64,000 bases of DNA from Arthrobacter sp. PAMC 25486 (GCF_000785535.1 NZ_CP007595.1:434001-498000), one strand, 5' to 3'; numbered from the stretch's first letter, positions 25,263 through 34,032 are shown. Notes: generated by a model not told the origin, from the letters alone. Numbers and translations: made by a program.

Positions 25263-25799
25263 ATGGAGAAATGGCAATCAACAGGCACTGACATGGCCGA
25301 ACGGGAAATGCTTGTCCGGTGGGAGGACACGAAGGCGGCAATGGCGGTCCTGCCCACTCTGTCCGGCATCGACTACCTGCGCAAGATGGCCGCCCGCGAA
25401 GTGCCGGGCGCGCCCATTGCCGGGCATTTCGATATGGACCTCGTGGAGGTCGAACCCGGTACTGTGACCTTTAGCTGCCAGCCCAACGAGTCGCACTACA
25501 ACCCGATCGGTGCCGTCCACGGGGGCTTGGTGTGCACATTGCTGGATTCTGCCCTGGGCTGTGCCACACACACCTTGCTGCCGGCGGGAATGGGATACAC
25601 GTCCATTGAAATCAAGGTCAACTATTTGCGTCCGGTCACGGCAGCCAGCGGTCCGCTGCGCTGCACAGGTCGGGTCACCAAGCCCGGCCGGCGGGTGTCC
25701 TTTGCTGAAGGGGAGGTGCTGGACAACGCAGGGCGCACCGTTGCCACAGCATCCGGCAGCCTGCTCATTTTCCCCATCGGTGCTGCCGCTGCGGGATAG
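25263..25799 (+). CDS. PaaI-type hotdog-fold thioesterase
   Basis: A protein of about 178 residues (a second ATG gives 168). NPIGAVHGGLVCTLLDSALG holds the hotdog active-site helix, with the His-Gly-Gly and the Asp of PaaI/YbgC thioesterases; TSIEIKVNYLRPV and GRRVSFAEGEV follow. Such enzymes hydrolyse acyl- or aryl-CoA thioesters in the cytoplasm. It stands about 100 bp after the acyl-CoA ligase, which suggests an original joint role in acyl-CoA metabolism. Confidence 0.85.
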   Translation: MEKWQSTGTDMAEREMLVRWEDTKAAMAVLPTLSGIDYLRKMAAREVPGAPIAGHFDMDLVEVEPGTVTFSCQPNESHYNPIGAVHGGLVCTLLDSALGCATHTLLPAGMGYTSIEIKVNYLRPVTAASGPLRCTGRVTKPGRRVSFAEGEVLDNAGRTVATASGSLLIFPIGAAAAG

Positions 25800-26080
25800 G
25801 CCTCAGTGGCTGCGGACTGACAGGGGCCCGCTCCCCTCGATCTGCCTGCTTAACCCGCCATCGCTGCCACAAATATGACTAGACGCCATTGAGCGTCTGG
25901 AGCTACACGTGGCATGGTTGCACGCATGCACTTCGCAGCGCCAGACGGCGCTCGTGTGCGTGGTGGTATCTGCAGGTCCAACGTGTTCAGGATTGCTGGC
26001 AAACGAGGCCGGCCATGGGGAGATTTTCCCAGATTCGAGCCATTCTGGGAAAACAGGTACTGCGGATCCCCACAGGACAG

Positions 26081-27400
26081 TCAATCCGCCCCGACCATCC
26101 GCATGACGTCCCTGCGCAGTCCGGCAACGGTGGGCAGCACGGTCGCCACGAGGACCAACGATCCGCCCAGCCCCGCCACAACCAAGCCAGCGCCGAAAGC
26201 AAAGTGCGGCACGGAACCCGGTGTGGAGACGGCCAGCCCCGCCGCAATGACCACCCCGCTGGACACAATGACGGCGAGCGCCAGCAGGCAAGCGGTCACC
26301 ACGTAAATGAGGGCTTCGAACACCGATGTTCGAATGATCGTACCGTGGGTGGCCCCCGACGCCTGGAGCAACCCCAGCTCCCTGCCCCGTCTGCGGTTGC
26401 TCATGAACACCACAATGGCCGACGCCACGGCCGCAAGCAGAATGGGTCCGCCCAGCAGGATCACCACCTGCTCCGTTTCCACCTGCTCAGCGGTGCCAAA
26501 TTGGGTCGCCACGGCCGTGAACAGGCCGCCGGTGAGGCTGATCCCCACAAAAAGCGGCGTGATGGCGGCCGTGCCATAGCTGAGCCGATGCCGTGCCTGG
26601 TGCCTGGCCAGAAACCACGCCGACGACGCCCGCCCCGGCAGCAGCGCCGTCCAGGCAGCCAGCACCAGCGGGTATAGGAATGGCCCAAGGAAAAGCACGA
26701 CGGCGGCCATCACCGGGGCGATCAGCGGTGTGATGGAAGGGGTAAGGTCCGGGACGAACAGCTCGGCGCAGATGCCGTAGACGCCAGCCGCAGCGCCTGC
26801 AGCCAGCACCCAGCGGGGCCAGCCCATCTTCTTGCGCCGCGGTTCGGCCTCTCGCAGCACCTCCAGCGGAGGGGTGGCCGCAGCCCGCCGGGCAGCCCGC
26901 CATCCGCCCCACAAGACCAGTGCGCAGACGGCCAGCAGGGTGCCTGCCACTGTGGGCAGTCCAAAGCTGGTTGGGATGCCGTACAGGGTGGAGTCTGCCG
27001 GGAAACCCCAGAAGAACAGTGATCCGGCAACAGGCCGTGCTCCAGCCACGCCGAGCAGCGACCCCAGCACGGACACCGGCAGCAGCTGGGCCATGACCAC
27101 ACTCGCCACAGCGGAGGGTCGTGCGCCGAGTAATTGCCACAGCGCGTAGGAGCGCTGCTGCAACGAAACTGTCAACGCCGCAACACTGCTGAGCACACCC
27201 ATGGCACTGACCGCACTGAACATGAGGATCATCCCGGCCATGCCCGCAAGCCCCGACAGGAACTCCCCGCCCAGCACAACACCTGTCTCCGCCACGGAGA
27301 CCCCGATGGCCAGGACAAAGCCCGACGTTGCAGCCAGCAGGAACACTCCGATCCAGGTGCGCCACTGCACCCCCAGCTCGGCAAGCAACAGGCGGGTCAC
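26081..27400 (-). CDS. ABC transporter permease (FtsX-like)
   Basis: A 439-residue membrane protein with an N-terminal helix, a long hydrophobic bundle and a C-terminal FtsX domain (SNRRRGRELGLLQASGATHG is the conserved cytoplasmic coupling segment near residue 330-350). It overlaps the ATPase gene by 4 bp. With the adjacent LolD-type ATPase it forms an exporter or mechanotransmission complex. Together with the divergent two-component system the layout resembles antimicrobial-peptide or lipid-stress detoxification modules, but the ligand is unknown. Confidence 0.82.
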   Translation of the reverse strand: MTRLLLAELGVQWRTWIGVFLLAATSGFVLAIGVSVAETGVVLGGEFLSGLAGMAGMILMFSAVSAMGVLSSVAALTVSLQQRSYALWQLLGARPSAVASVVMAQLLPVSVLGSLLGVAGARPVAGSLFFWGFPADSTLYGIPTSFGLPTVAGTLLAVCALVLWGGWRAARRAAATPPLEVLREAEPRRKKMGWPRWVLAAGAAAGVYGICAELFVPDLTPSITPLIAPVMAAVVLFLGPFLYPLVLAAWTALLPGRASSAWFLARHQARHRLSYGTAAITPLFVGISLTGGLFTAVATQFGTAEQVETEQVVILLGGPILLAAVASAIVVFMSNRRRGRELGLLQASGATHGTIIRTSVFEALIYVVTACLLALAVIVSSGVVIAAGLAVSTPGSVPHFAFGAGLVVAGLGGSLVLVATVLPTVAGLRRDVMRMVGAD

Positions 27401-28212
27401 GGGGCCACCGCCGATCCGGCAGCCGGAAGTGTTCCGGCGCTCTTCTCGGAGCCGGCGGAAGTAGTGCCGCTTGTGTTTCCGGAACCAGCAGACCGCACCG
27501 CTGCCAGCACGGCATCTGGGGTGGGGGAGTGCATCTCGGTGTGGATGGAGCCGTCACGCAGGACAAGCACCCGGTCCGCGAGCGCGGCGGCCTCCAGATC
27601 GTGTGTCACCATGACCACCGCTGTCCCGGCGGAGGCGGCCTCGCGCAGAAGGCACAGCACCTCTGCCCCGTTGGCAGTGTCCAGGGACCCGGTCGGCTCA
27701 TCGGCAAACACGAGGGCAGGGTGCTGAGCCAGCACCCTGGCAATGGCCACCCGCTGCTGTTGCCCGCCGGACAGCTGCCCGGGACGTTTTCGGGCATGGT
27801 CGGCCAGCCCCACGGAGGCCAGCGCCCCATCGATGCCGGTGGAGGAAACCCGCCGGCGGGACAGTCTGGCCGGCAGTGCCACGTTCTCCCATGCCGAGAG
27901 TGAGGTGATGAGGTTGAACCGTTGGAACACAAAGCCCAGCTGTTCGCGGCGGAGGGCAGCCAGTTGCGATCGCGACAGCGAGGCAAGGTCCCTCCCACCC
28001 AGGGTGACCGTGCCCGACGTCGGACTTTCCAAACCAGCCAGGCAATAGAGCAGGGTTGACTTGCCCGAGCCGCTAGGCCCCACAATGGACACCATCTCTC
28101 CGGGGGCAACAGACAGGGACACCCCGTGCAGCACGGCGGCGGGTGGTTCCTTGCGCGAGGCGGGCGGAAACGTCTTGGACAGTGAGTGGGCAACGAGCAG
28201 CGGAGTTCTCAT
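27397..28212 (-). CDS. ABC transporter ATP-binding protein (LolD/MacB type)
   Basis: A 271-residue ATPase: [16 protein letters not shown] (Walker A), LSGGQQQRVAIARVL (signature), ALVFADEPTGSLD (Walker B with catalytic Glu) and a switch His in MVTHD. The C-terminal 60 residues are Ser/Gly-rich and not part of the fold. ATG 28212 is the natural start (MRTPLLVAHSLSKTF). It is coupled to the downstream permease by a 4-bp overlap, and the sensor kinase gene lies divergent 114 bp away. Confidence 0.9.
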   Translation of the reverse strand: MRTPLLVAHSLSKTFPPASRKEPPAAVLHGVSLSVAPGEMVSIVGPSGSGKSTLLYCLAGLESPTSGTVTLGGRDLASLSRSQLAALRREQLGFVFQRFNLITSLSAWENVALPARLSRRRVSSTGIDGALASVGLADHARKRPGQLSGGQQQRVAIARVLAQHPALVFADEPTGSLDTANGAEVLCLLREAASAGTAVVMVTHDLEAAALADRVLVLRDGSIHTEMHSPTPDAVLAAVRSAGSGNTSGTTSAGSEKSAGTLPAAGSAVAP

Positions 28213-28326
28213 GATTCCAGTCCACCAGTGGCTGCGGAGGAAAACAGTCGCGCAGGCACCCGAATCAAGGGTAGTGCTGGCTATACCCTGCACGGCTCGC
28301 GGCGCCGCACCCGATAGCCTGAATCA

Positions 28327-29595
28327 ATGGACAAAACCGTGTGGCACGCGCTCGCAGGCCGGCCGTGGCACTTTTGGGGCTCACGCTGGCCCTGGCGCTC
28401 ATTGCTGTACGTGGCGTCCGGGGCAGTCCTGGGCCTGGTCCTGCTGCCGCTTGTGGTGGTCACCTTCGTCCTCATCCCTCTGTGGGCGCTCGCGGTCGGG
28501 GCACTGGAACGGCGGCGGGTGCGGCTGCTGGGGTTCGCCCGCATCGAGTCGGCCCATGTCCCGGTGGGCCGCGGTGAGCGCCGCAACTGGCTGAACATCC
28601 GGCTGGCCGAGGCCGCGACCTGGCGGGCTGTGGGCAGTCTGTTTGCCACGCTGCTGCTGGGCTGTCTCAGCATGGCGCTGCTGTTTATTGAGGCCCTCGC
28701 TGTCGGAGGCTCCATTGCCGTGGCGGCGCAGGCCAGCCGCGGCCCCACCAGGGTGGTGTTCTTCGGCGATTTTGCCGTCGAACCGAACCCTGGCCTTGCG
28801 TGGCTGGCCTATGTCGCCGTGCTTATGGCCTTGGCCCTCTCCAGTTATGCGAACGCCCTGCTGGCTGCCGGCCAGGGAGCACTTACCCGCGTCCTGCTCG
28901 CACCCCGCGAACGCGAGCTGGAGCGCAACATCCAGCGTCTCACCCAGTCCCGGATATCCCTCGTGGCGGCCTTCGAGCAGGAGCGCAAGCGAATTGAACG
29001 GGACCTGCACGACGGCGTCCAACAGGAACTCGTGGCCCTTTCCGTCAGGCTGGGTCTCGCCGAGGTGGACCTTGAGCTGGCCGAGCGCGCCGGTGCGCCT
29101 GTGGGGGAGGCCCGGGCGTCGGTGGCCGCAGCCCATGACCACGCCGAACACGCCCTCGCCACCCTGCGCGCCACCGTCCGCGGCATCCACCCGGCCGTCC
29201 TGAGTGACCACGGACTCGAAGCCGCCCTCCAGGAACTGGCCGGGCGCGCCGGTCAGTCCGTCACCCTCGATGCCCAGGTCGGGAGGATGGATGCGGCCAC
29301 CGAAGCCTGCGCCTACTTCACCGTCAGCGAGGCACTCACCAACGCCGTCAAGTACGCCCTTGCCAGTGAAGTCAAGGTCACCGCCCTTGACTCAGCTGGC
29401 CGGCTTCAGCTGACCATCACCGACAACGGCCGCGGCGGCGCGGACCCCACCCGCGGAACCGGACTGAACGGTCTGATGGAACGGGCCGAAACCCTGGGCG
29501 GGACTCTTGCCGTGGACAGCCCGCCCGGAGGCCCCACCACCCTCTCACTGATCCTGCCCACCAAGGCCGGCATCCCGCCGTCGACCATCCCCTAA
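28327..29595 (+). CDS. Sensor histidine kinase (NarL/HisKA_3 type)
   Basis: A 422-residue kinase with an N-terminal membrane domain of about four helices (residues 20-200, as in the actinobacterial sensor-domain kinases). A dimerisation helix with the phosphorylated His follows in IERDLHDGVQQELVAL, then an ATPase domain with EALTNAVKYA (N box) and DNGRGG and GTGLNGLMERA (G boxes). It phosphorylates the response regulator encoded 14 bp downstream. The ABC exporter genes are divergent, so the kinase may sense the exporter's substrate. Confidence 0.9.
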   Translation: MDKTVWHALAGRPWHFWGSRWPWRSLLYVASGAVLGLVLLPLVVVTFVLIPLWALAVGALERRRVRLLGFARIESAHVPVGRGERRNWLNIRLAEAATWRAVGSLFATLLLGCLSMALLFIEALAVGGSIAVAAQASRGPTRVVFFGDFAVEPNPGLAWLAYVAVLMALALSSYANALLAAGQGALTRVLLAPRERELERNIQRLTQSRISLVAAFEQERKRIERDLHDGVQQELVALSVRLGLAEVDLELAERAGAPVGEARASVAAAHDHAEHALATLRATVRGIHPAVLSDHGLEAALQELAGRAGQSVTLDAQVGRMDAATEACAYFTVSEALTNAVKYALASEVKVTALDSAGRLQLTITDNGRGGADPTRGTGLNGLMERAETLGGTLAVDSPPGGPTTLSLILPTKAGIPPSTIP

Positions 29596-29609
29596 GGAAA
29601 GCGAAAGCC

Positions 29610-30263
29610 ATGCGCATCATCCTCGCCGACGACTCCACCCTGCTGCGGGAAAGCCTGACGAGCCTGCTGGAAAAATTAGGGCATGTGGTGATCGCCACCG
29701 CGGTGGACGCGCCGGGGCTGGTGGCCGCCGTCAATGCTGCCGACGACGCCGGACACCTGCCCGACTTGATCGTCACCGACGTACGCATGCCGCCCACCAA
29801 CCAGGATGACGGGCTGCGCGCCGCCCTCGAGATCCGGCGCACGCACGGTCCGGTGCCGGTCATGGTGCTCTCGCAATACGTTGCCGACGCCTACGCTGCG
29901 GCGCTGCTGTCCGAAAGCGACGGGGCCGTGGGCTATCTACTCAAAGACAGGATCGGCCGGATTGCCGACTTTTCCCGCGCCCTGGAAACCGTGGCAGCGG
30001 GCGGCACGGTCATTGACCCGGAGATGGTGGCGCACCTGCTGGTCCGGAAGACCGGCAGCCCCATCGCCTCACTCACCCCGCGGGAACGCGAGGTGCTGGC
30101 CCTGATGGCGGAGGGTCTGGCGAACCAGGTGATCGCACAGAAACTGGTGGTTAGTGATGCCGCCGTGGCCAAACACATCGGCAACATCTTCGCCAAGCTC
30201 GGCCTCGCCCCGGACGACGGTCATCGCCGGGTCAAGGCTGTCCTACTATTCCTGAAAACGTAG
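29610..30263 (+). CDS. LuxR/NarL-type response regulator
   Basis: A 217-residue response regulator. Acid residues DD and the phospho-acceptor in LIVTDVRMPP are in place, Lys is in GYLLKDRIG, and the LuxR helix-turn-helix is LTPREREVLALMAEGLANQVIA with VVSDAAVAKHIGNIFAKL. It is cotranscribed with the kinase upstream and probably activates the divergent ABC exporter operon. Confidence 0.92.
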   Translation: MRIILADDSTLLRESLTSLLEKLGHVVIATAVDAPGLVAAVNAADDAGHLPDLIVTDVRMPPTNQDDGLRAALEIRRTHGPVPVMVLSQYVADAYAAALLSESDGAVGYLLKDRIGRIADFSRALETVAAGGTVIDPEMVAHLLVRKTGSPIASLTPREREVLALMAEGLANQVIAQKLVVSDAAVAKHIGNIFAKLGLAPDDGHRRVKAVLLFLKT

Positions 30264-30405
30264 GCAACCGGTGTCTGTGCCGTTTTGAAGTGTCCCTGTC
30301 CCGTCCGCAATCGAGCCGGGCATCGACCAACGACCTTGAGGTCTGTCGGGTCATTGCCACCAGCCTGGTATTCAGCCCTAGACTCGCCTAAAGGATGCCT
30401 AGCTG

Positions 30406-30624
30406 ATGCCTACCGCCGTGCGACTACCCGAAGAGACCGGAGACCGCCTTACTGAATCCACAGGCCGTCCCAAGTCTTGCTACCTGCGCGAACTCATTAC
30501 CTCCGGACTAGATAAATTGGAGTGGGAATACTCCGTGGCCCAGAAGGCCACCGACATCAGAGCTGGCCGCCGTAAGACGATCCCGGCTGAGACCGTTAGG
30601 GCTGAACTTGGCTTGGACGATTGA
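30406..30624 (+). CDS. RelB-type antitoxin
   Basis: A 72-residue protein with a ribbon-helix-helix N-terminus (TAVRLPEETGDRLTESTGRP, then SCYLRELITSGL) and a polar C-terminus, the plan of RelB/StbD antitoxins that bind DNA and neutralise a RelE-type RNase. Its last codons overlap the start of the toxin gene by 17 bp, as usual in these operons. The toxin is truncated, so the antitoxin is an orphan. Confidence 0.7.
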   Translation: MPTAVRLPEETGDRLTESTGRPKSCYLRELITSGLDKLEWEYSVAQKATDIRAGRRKTIPAETVRAELGLDD

Positions 30625-30737
30625 GTATGACCGGGACGCAACTCAGGCCTTCAAGAGACTAGACAAGCCTGTCGCCAGGGACATCATGGACTACCTCGAT
30701 GCGGTGGCGTCCCTGGATGATCCCCGCGCCCAGCTTG
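30608..30737 (+). pseudogene. RelE-type toxin, 5' fragment
   Basis: From TTG 30608: AWTIEYDRDATQAFKRLDKP and on through VARDIMDYLDAVASLDDPRA, the N-terminal half of a RelE/ParE mRNA interferase. The homology then stops abruptly. The missing half carries the catalytic residues, so it is inactive. The break point joins the 3' side of a second, opposite antitoxin fragment. Confidence 0.65.
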
Positions 30738-30846
30738 TTGCCGAGCGCGAGGACCTCGGCTTCCAGAGAGGGCCGCGCTCCTTGGCCTGAGCGGCAAGCT
30801 GCTTCTTCACGGACTCCTCAAGCCCTCGAGCGACGATGGATGCCAT
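30730..30846 (-). pseudogene. FitA/VapB-like antitoxin, 5' fragment
   Basis: From ATG 30844-30846 leftwards: MASIVARGLEESVKKQLAAQ and AKERG, the start of a ribbon-helix-helix antitoxin of VapBC/FitAB systems. After ERG the frame is lost; another frame continues SLEAEVLALG, the family's SMEAEVR-like segment, so one base is missing or added. It ends at the junction with the relE fragment. Confidence 0.5.
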
Positions 30847-30945
30847 CGCAACTACGTCCTCACCTAGTATCACTAACGATCGCATTTGAGCCCTCCAGTG
30901 GGCGGTGGTGGGGACCGCTGGAGGGCGTAGGAAAATTGCGGGAAC

Positions 30946-31434
30946 CTAGAACGGCTCTTTAGCCAGTGCCTTGACTTCCTCCGGAGTAACACGTCCAAGG
31001 CGGTCGTCGAGGGTCACGCGCAGCCTTGCCGCGGCAACCTGGACGCGGCGTTCCGGGAGGGCCATGTCCTTGCTTCCCAGCATCGTTCGCTCTCCATCGT
31101 CCGGGGCATTGAGAGATGCCCAGGCGGCGTCGAAGAGTTTCAGCTCGTCGGCGTGTGCCAGCGTGCTGTGGGCTAGGACCTCCAGGGTGGCAAGGCCCAA
31201 CGCCTTGGTGGATGGATGGTCGTCAAGCGCGCGGTCCAATGCCCACTGTGCGCGTCGCCACCATTCGCTGCGGTCGTCGGCCAGTGCACGCTGCCGGAAC
31301 GTAAATCCACCGATGACAGCGGCCACGATAGCGCCCAACAGAATCGCAAGCGGGCCCAGCGCACCGAGGACTTCCCACCATGGGGCAGGGGTGGCATCCA
31401 GGGCCAGGCTGACCGATGTTGGTGACGGGATCAT
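30946..31434 (-). CDS. Hypothetical membrane-anchored protein
   Basis: A 162-residue protein with one strong helix (about residues 22-45, LGPLAILLGAIVAAVIGG) followed by TFRQRALADDRSEWWRRAQW and a soluble, helical C-terminal domain. The pattern (single N-terminal helix, R-x-E-W-W-R-R) occurs in actinobacterial proteins of unknown function, often beside mobile DNA. It lies next to the toxin-antitoxin fragments. No function can be assigned. Confidence 0.6.
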   Translation of the reverse strand: MIPSPTSVSLALDATPAPWWEVLGALGPLAILLGAIVAAVIGGFTFRQRALADDRSEWWRRAQWALDRALDDHPSTKALGLATLEVLAHSTLAHADELKLFDAAWASLNAPDDGERTMLGSKDMALPERRVQVAAARLRVTLDDRLGRVTPEEVKALAKEPF

Positions 31435-31535
31435 GCAGTCAGTCTAGACGCATGCTGTGGTGCCATCTTGTGGTTCGAGCGAACGTTAAAGCAGCCCCCA
31501 ATAAACCTCTCGCGAACACTTGACGCACGGCAGAA

Positions 31536-31589
31536 TTGAACCTTGCCTCAAAATGAACCTTCGGTCATTTTGAGGCAAGACAAGTTCAA
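31536..31589. repeat. Long inverted repeat
   Basis: Perfect 15-bp arms CTTGCCTCAAAATGA (31542-31556) and its complement (31565-31579) enclose an 8-base loop, extended by TTGAAC (31536-31541) and GTTCAA (31584-31589) across a 4-base bulge. It lies in a gene-free segment between the membrane protein and the TetR remnant. Confidence 0.8.
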
Positions 31590-31599
31590 CGAGGCGGCA

Positions 31600-31784
31600 A
31601 TGAGTCCAACGGCTGTAAACCGGCACGACGCACACAACGCCGATCCGGCACTTGCAGCCATGGACGCGCCGGCGTCCTTGCGCTAGCGCCAGCAGCTCAG
31701 CACCGCGGCACGGCTGATGGCCCTCGACGGTGCCGACTCCTTGACGATGTAGGCACTGGCCACCGAAGCCTCCGTCAGCGCCGG
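31600..31784 (+). pseudogene. TetR-family N-terminal remnant
   Basis: An open start (ATG 31600) leads into RQQLSTAARLMALDGADSLT and ALATEASVSAG, the first helices and part of the helix-turn-helix of a TetR regulator. Two TAG codons interrupt it, one before RQQL and one after LTM. It ends where a response-regulator fragment begins (about 31785). The C-terminal domain is absent. Confidence 0.55.
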
Positions 31785-32188
31785 ACACGCATGTCTACGA
31801 GTCGCTGCGGGCAGGTGCCGCCGGCTTCCTGCTCAAGGACACCCCGCCGGAGCGCCTCATCCAGGCCGTCCGCGAAGTCATGTCCAGCGAGGCCCTACTG
31901 TCTCCTGCTGTCACGAAGCGGCTCATTGAGGCCTTTGTGACGGCTCCGGCACCGCACGACGGCGGCGTGCCCGAGGCCTTCAATTCACTCACGTCCCGCG
32001 AACTGGACGTGCTCCGCCACCTGGCCCACGGGGCCAGCAATGCCGAGATCGGCCGGGCCCTGTTCCTGGCCGAGACCACGATGAAAACCCACATTGCGCG
32101 CGTCCTGGCCAAGCTTGGTGTCCGCGACAGGGTCCAGGCCGTCGTGCAGGCCTACGAGCTGGGACTTGTCAGGCCCGCCGGACGATAG
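31785..32188 (+). pseudogene. LuxR-type response regulator, C-terminal fragment
   Basis: The frame reads THVYESLRAGAAGFLLKDTP, the last strand of a receiver domain with its conserved Lys, then a complete LuxR helix-turn-helix (LTSRELDVLRHLAHGASNAE and TTMKTHIARVLAKLGV). The first two thirds of the receiver, including the phospho-Asp, are missing at the junction with the TetR remnant. An internal ATG at 31880 could still yield a DNA-binding fragment, but the gene is broken. Confidence 0.7.
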
Positions 32189-32327
32189 ACCCGAGCGTGT
32201 CGATTTGCCGGCCGCTGGATCGTCACCACTGTGCACGCGCAACACCGCGCAGCGCCGGGGCACACGCCTTGGCGGGCAATCCGCCGTCGTTCATGGACGG
32301 CCGGGTGAAGACGAAGGAGAATGAACC

Positions 32328-32705
32328 ATGCGTTACACATTGCTTTTGCACTATCAAGAAATGGACGCCGCACAGCTCGGCGAGGAAGTCATGGCGGAGG
32401 GGCAGCGGGCCTTCGCCAGCTACGCGGCAACTCTCCATGAGGCCGGCGTGCTGCTCGGCGCCGAGGTGCTCCAACCATCCTCCAACACCACCACGCTGAC
32501 CATGGCCGACGGTACGCTGCACGTGCAGGACGGGCCATTTGTCGACACGAAGGAGCAACTAGGCGGCACCATCGTGATCGACGTGCCGGACCTGGACGCG
32601 GCGATTGAATGGGGCCGGAAAGCTCCCGCCATCGGGTGGGGCGCCGTTGAGGTGCGTCCCGGCGCCTTGTTCACGGTCGACGGCGAATGGCGGCCAAATA
32701 CGTGA
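32328..32705 (+). CDS. YCII/DGPF-domain protein
   Basis: A 125-residue YCII-related protein: MRYTLLLHYQEMDAAQL at the start, and VQDGPFVDTKEQLGGTIVID holds the defining D-G-P-F. The fold is ferredoxin-like; the role of these proteins is not well known. They are the typical neighbours of ECF42 sigma factors, and here the sigma gene starts inside this gene's stop codon. A GGAGAA lies before the ATG. It is probably a target and partner of that sigma factor. Confidence 0.85.
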   Translation: MRYTLLLHYQEMDAAQLGEEVMAEGQRAFASYAATLHEAGVLLGAEVLQPSSNTTTLTMADGTLHVQDGPFVDTKEQLGGTIVIDVPDLDAAIEWGRKAPAIGWGAVEVRPGALFTVDGEWRPNT

Positions 32706-34024
32706 GCGGACAGGAAGCGCGGGTGGTCGCCGAGCGGACGGCCCGCACCTCCTATGGCCGACTGGTAGCGCTTCTGGCAGCGTCGACGGGTGACGTTGCA
32801 TTGGCCGAAGATGCCCTCTCCGCTGCGTTTGAACGGGCCCTGACCACGTGGCCGTCCAGTGGCGTTCCCAAGAACCCGGAGGCATGGCTGCTCACGGTGG
32901 CCCGCAACCGGCAGCGGGATTCCTGGAAGTCGGCGTACCAACGGAAGTTTGCGCCGTTGGGGGCCGCGGCCCAGGTGGGCTCGCCAGATGCGCAACTTGG
33001 CGAGGTGGATGCGATCGGTGACAAGCGCCTGGAGCTGCTATTTGTGTGCGCCCATCCTGCCATCGACCCCGCGGTGCGCACCCCACTCATGCTGCAAACC
33101 GTGCTGGGCTTCGATGCGGCCCGGATCGGCGCTGTCTTCGCCGTTCCCGCCGCGGCCATGGCGCAGCGCCTGGTCCGGGCCAAGAGGAAGATCAAGGAGG
33201 CACGCATTCCGTTTACTGTGCCGGACCGGCAGGCCATGCCCGGGCGGCTGCCTGCTGTGCTGGAAGCCATCTACGGCTGCTACGCGATGGCCTGGCAAGA
33301 CGAGTCGTGGGAGATCAACGACTACGACGACGGTGCCCGAAAGCACGGTGGGAGGGAAGGACACGCGGGGGAAACGGACCTCAGTGGTGAGGCCCAATAC
33401 CTTGCCCTGACGCTTGCCAGGCTGGTGGAAACCGAAGCGGAGGCGTGGGGCCTAGCCGCGTTGATCACGTTCTCCTTGGCACGGATGCCGGGGCGAAATA
33501 CGGCGGGCACACATCGGGTTTTTCGCCCGCTCGAGGAACAGGACACCACGTTGTGGGATGCAGCCCAGATTGCCGAGGGTGATGCGCTCCTGCGCCACGC
33601 CGTTCCCGTTGGTGCGCCGGGGCGATTCCAGCTCGAGGCGGCCATCCAGGCCGTCCACTGCGCGCGGGCCCGCACAGGACTGACAGACTGGACCGCACTG
33701 CGAACCCTCTATGCAGCACTCGTGACCGTCGCGCCCGGCCTTGGCGCAAGGGTCGCCCTGGCCGCTGTTGTTGGAAGGGCTGAAAGTCCTGAAGCAGGTC
33801 TTGCAGTGATTGACGCCATCGGTGACGGTGAAGCACCTGGGCTGCGTGCCGCCGTCGAACATTTCCAGCCCTTCCACGCAGCCCGGGCTGAGCTGCTGGC
33901 GCAGGCAGGACGTGCATCCGAAGCCACCCCTGAGTTCATCGCCGCGGCCAATCTGGCCCGCCAGCCCGACGTGCGCGAATACCTGCTGCACCGCGCCGAG
34001 GCTTTGGCGGAGAACCGGAGATGA
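32702..34024 (+). CDS. ECF42-type RNA polymerase sigma factor with C-terminal extension
   Basis: About 440 residues. Region 2 is ALAEDALSAAFERALTTWP with NPEAWLLTVARNRQRDSW; region 4 is TPLMLQTVLGFDAARIGAVF and on to LVRAKRKIKEA. A long C-terminal part (about residues 190-440) of helical repeats with YDDGARKHGGREGH follows, as in group ECF42, where the extension is needed for activity and no anti-sigma factor is encoded. GTG 32702 overlaps the DGPF stop by 4 bp; ATG 32687 is an alternative. ECF42 factors are known to pair with DGPF proteins. Confidence 0.87.
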   Translation: MSGQEARVVAERTARTSYGRLVALLAASTGDVALAEDALSAAFERALTTWPSSGVPKNPEAWLLTVARNRQRDSWKSAYQRKFAPLGAAAQVGSPDAQLGEVDAIGDKRLELLFVCAHPAIDPAVRTPLMLQTVLGFDAARIGAVFAVPAAAMAQRLVRAKRKIKEARIPFTVPDRQAMPGRLPAVLEAIYGCYAMAWQDESWEINDYDDGARKHGGREGHAGETDLSGEAQYLALTLARLVETEAEAWGLAALITFSLARMPGRNTAGTHRVFRPLEEQDTTLWDAAQIAEGDALLRHAVPVGAPGRFQLEAAIQAVHCARARTGLTDWTALRTLYAALVTVAPGLGARVALAAVVGRAESPEAGLAVIDAIGDGEAPGLRAAVEHFQPFHAARAELLAQAGRASEATPEFIAAANLARQPDVREYLLHRAEALAENRR

Positions 34025-34032
34025 CGGGGCAC

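Noticed and set aside
26081..27727. Long plus-strand ORFs opposite the ABC transporter genes and similar long antisense frames elsewhere (for example opposite cox genes)
   Set aside because: They are shadows caused by high third-position GC; none has recognisable domains or ribosome sites.
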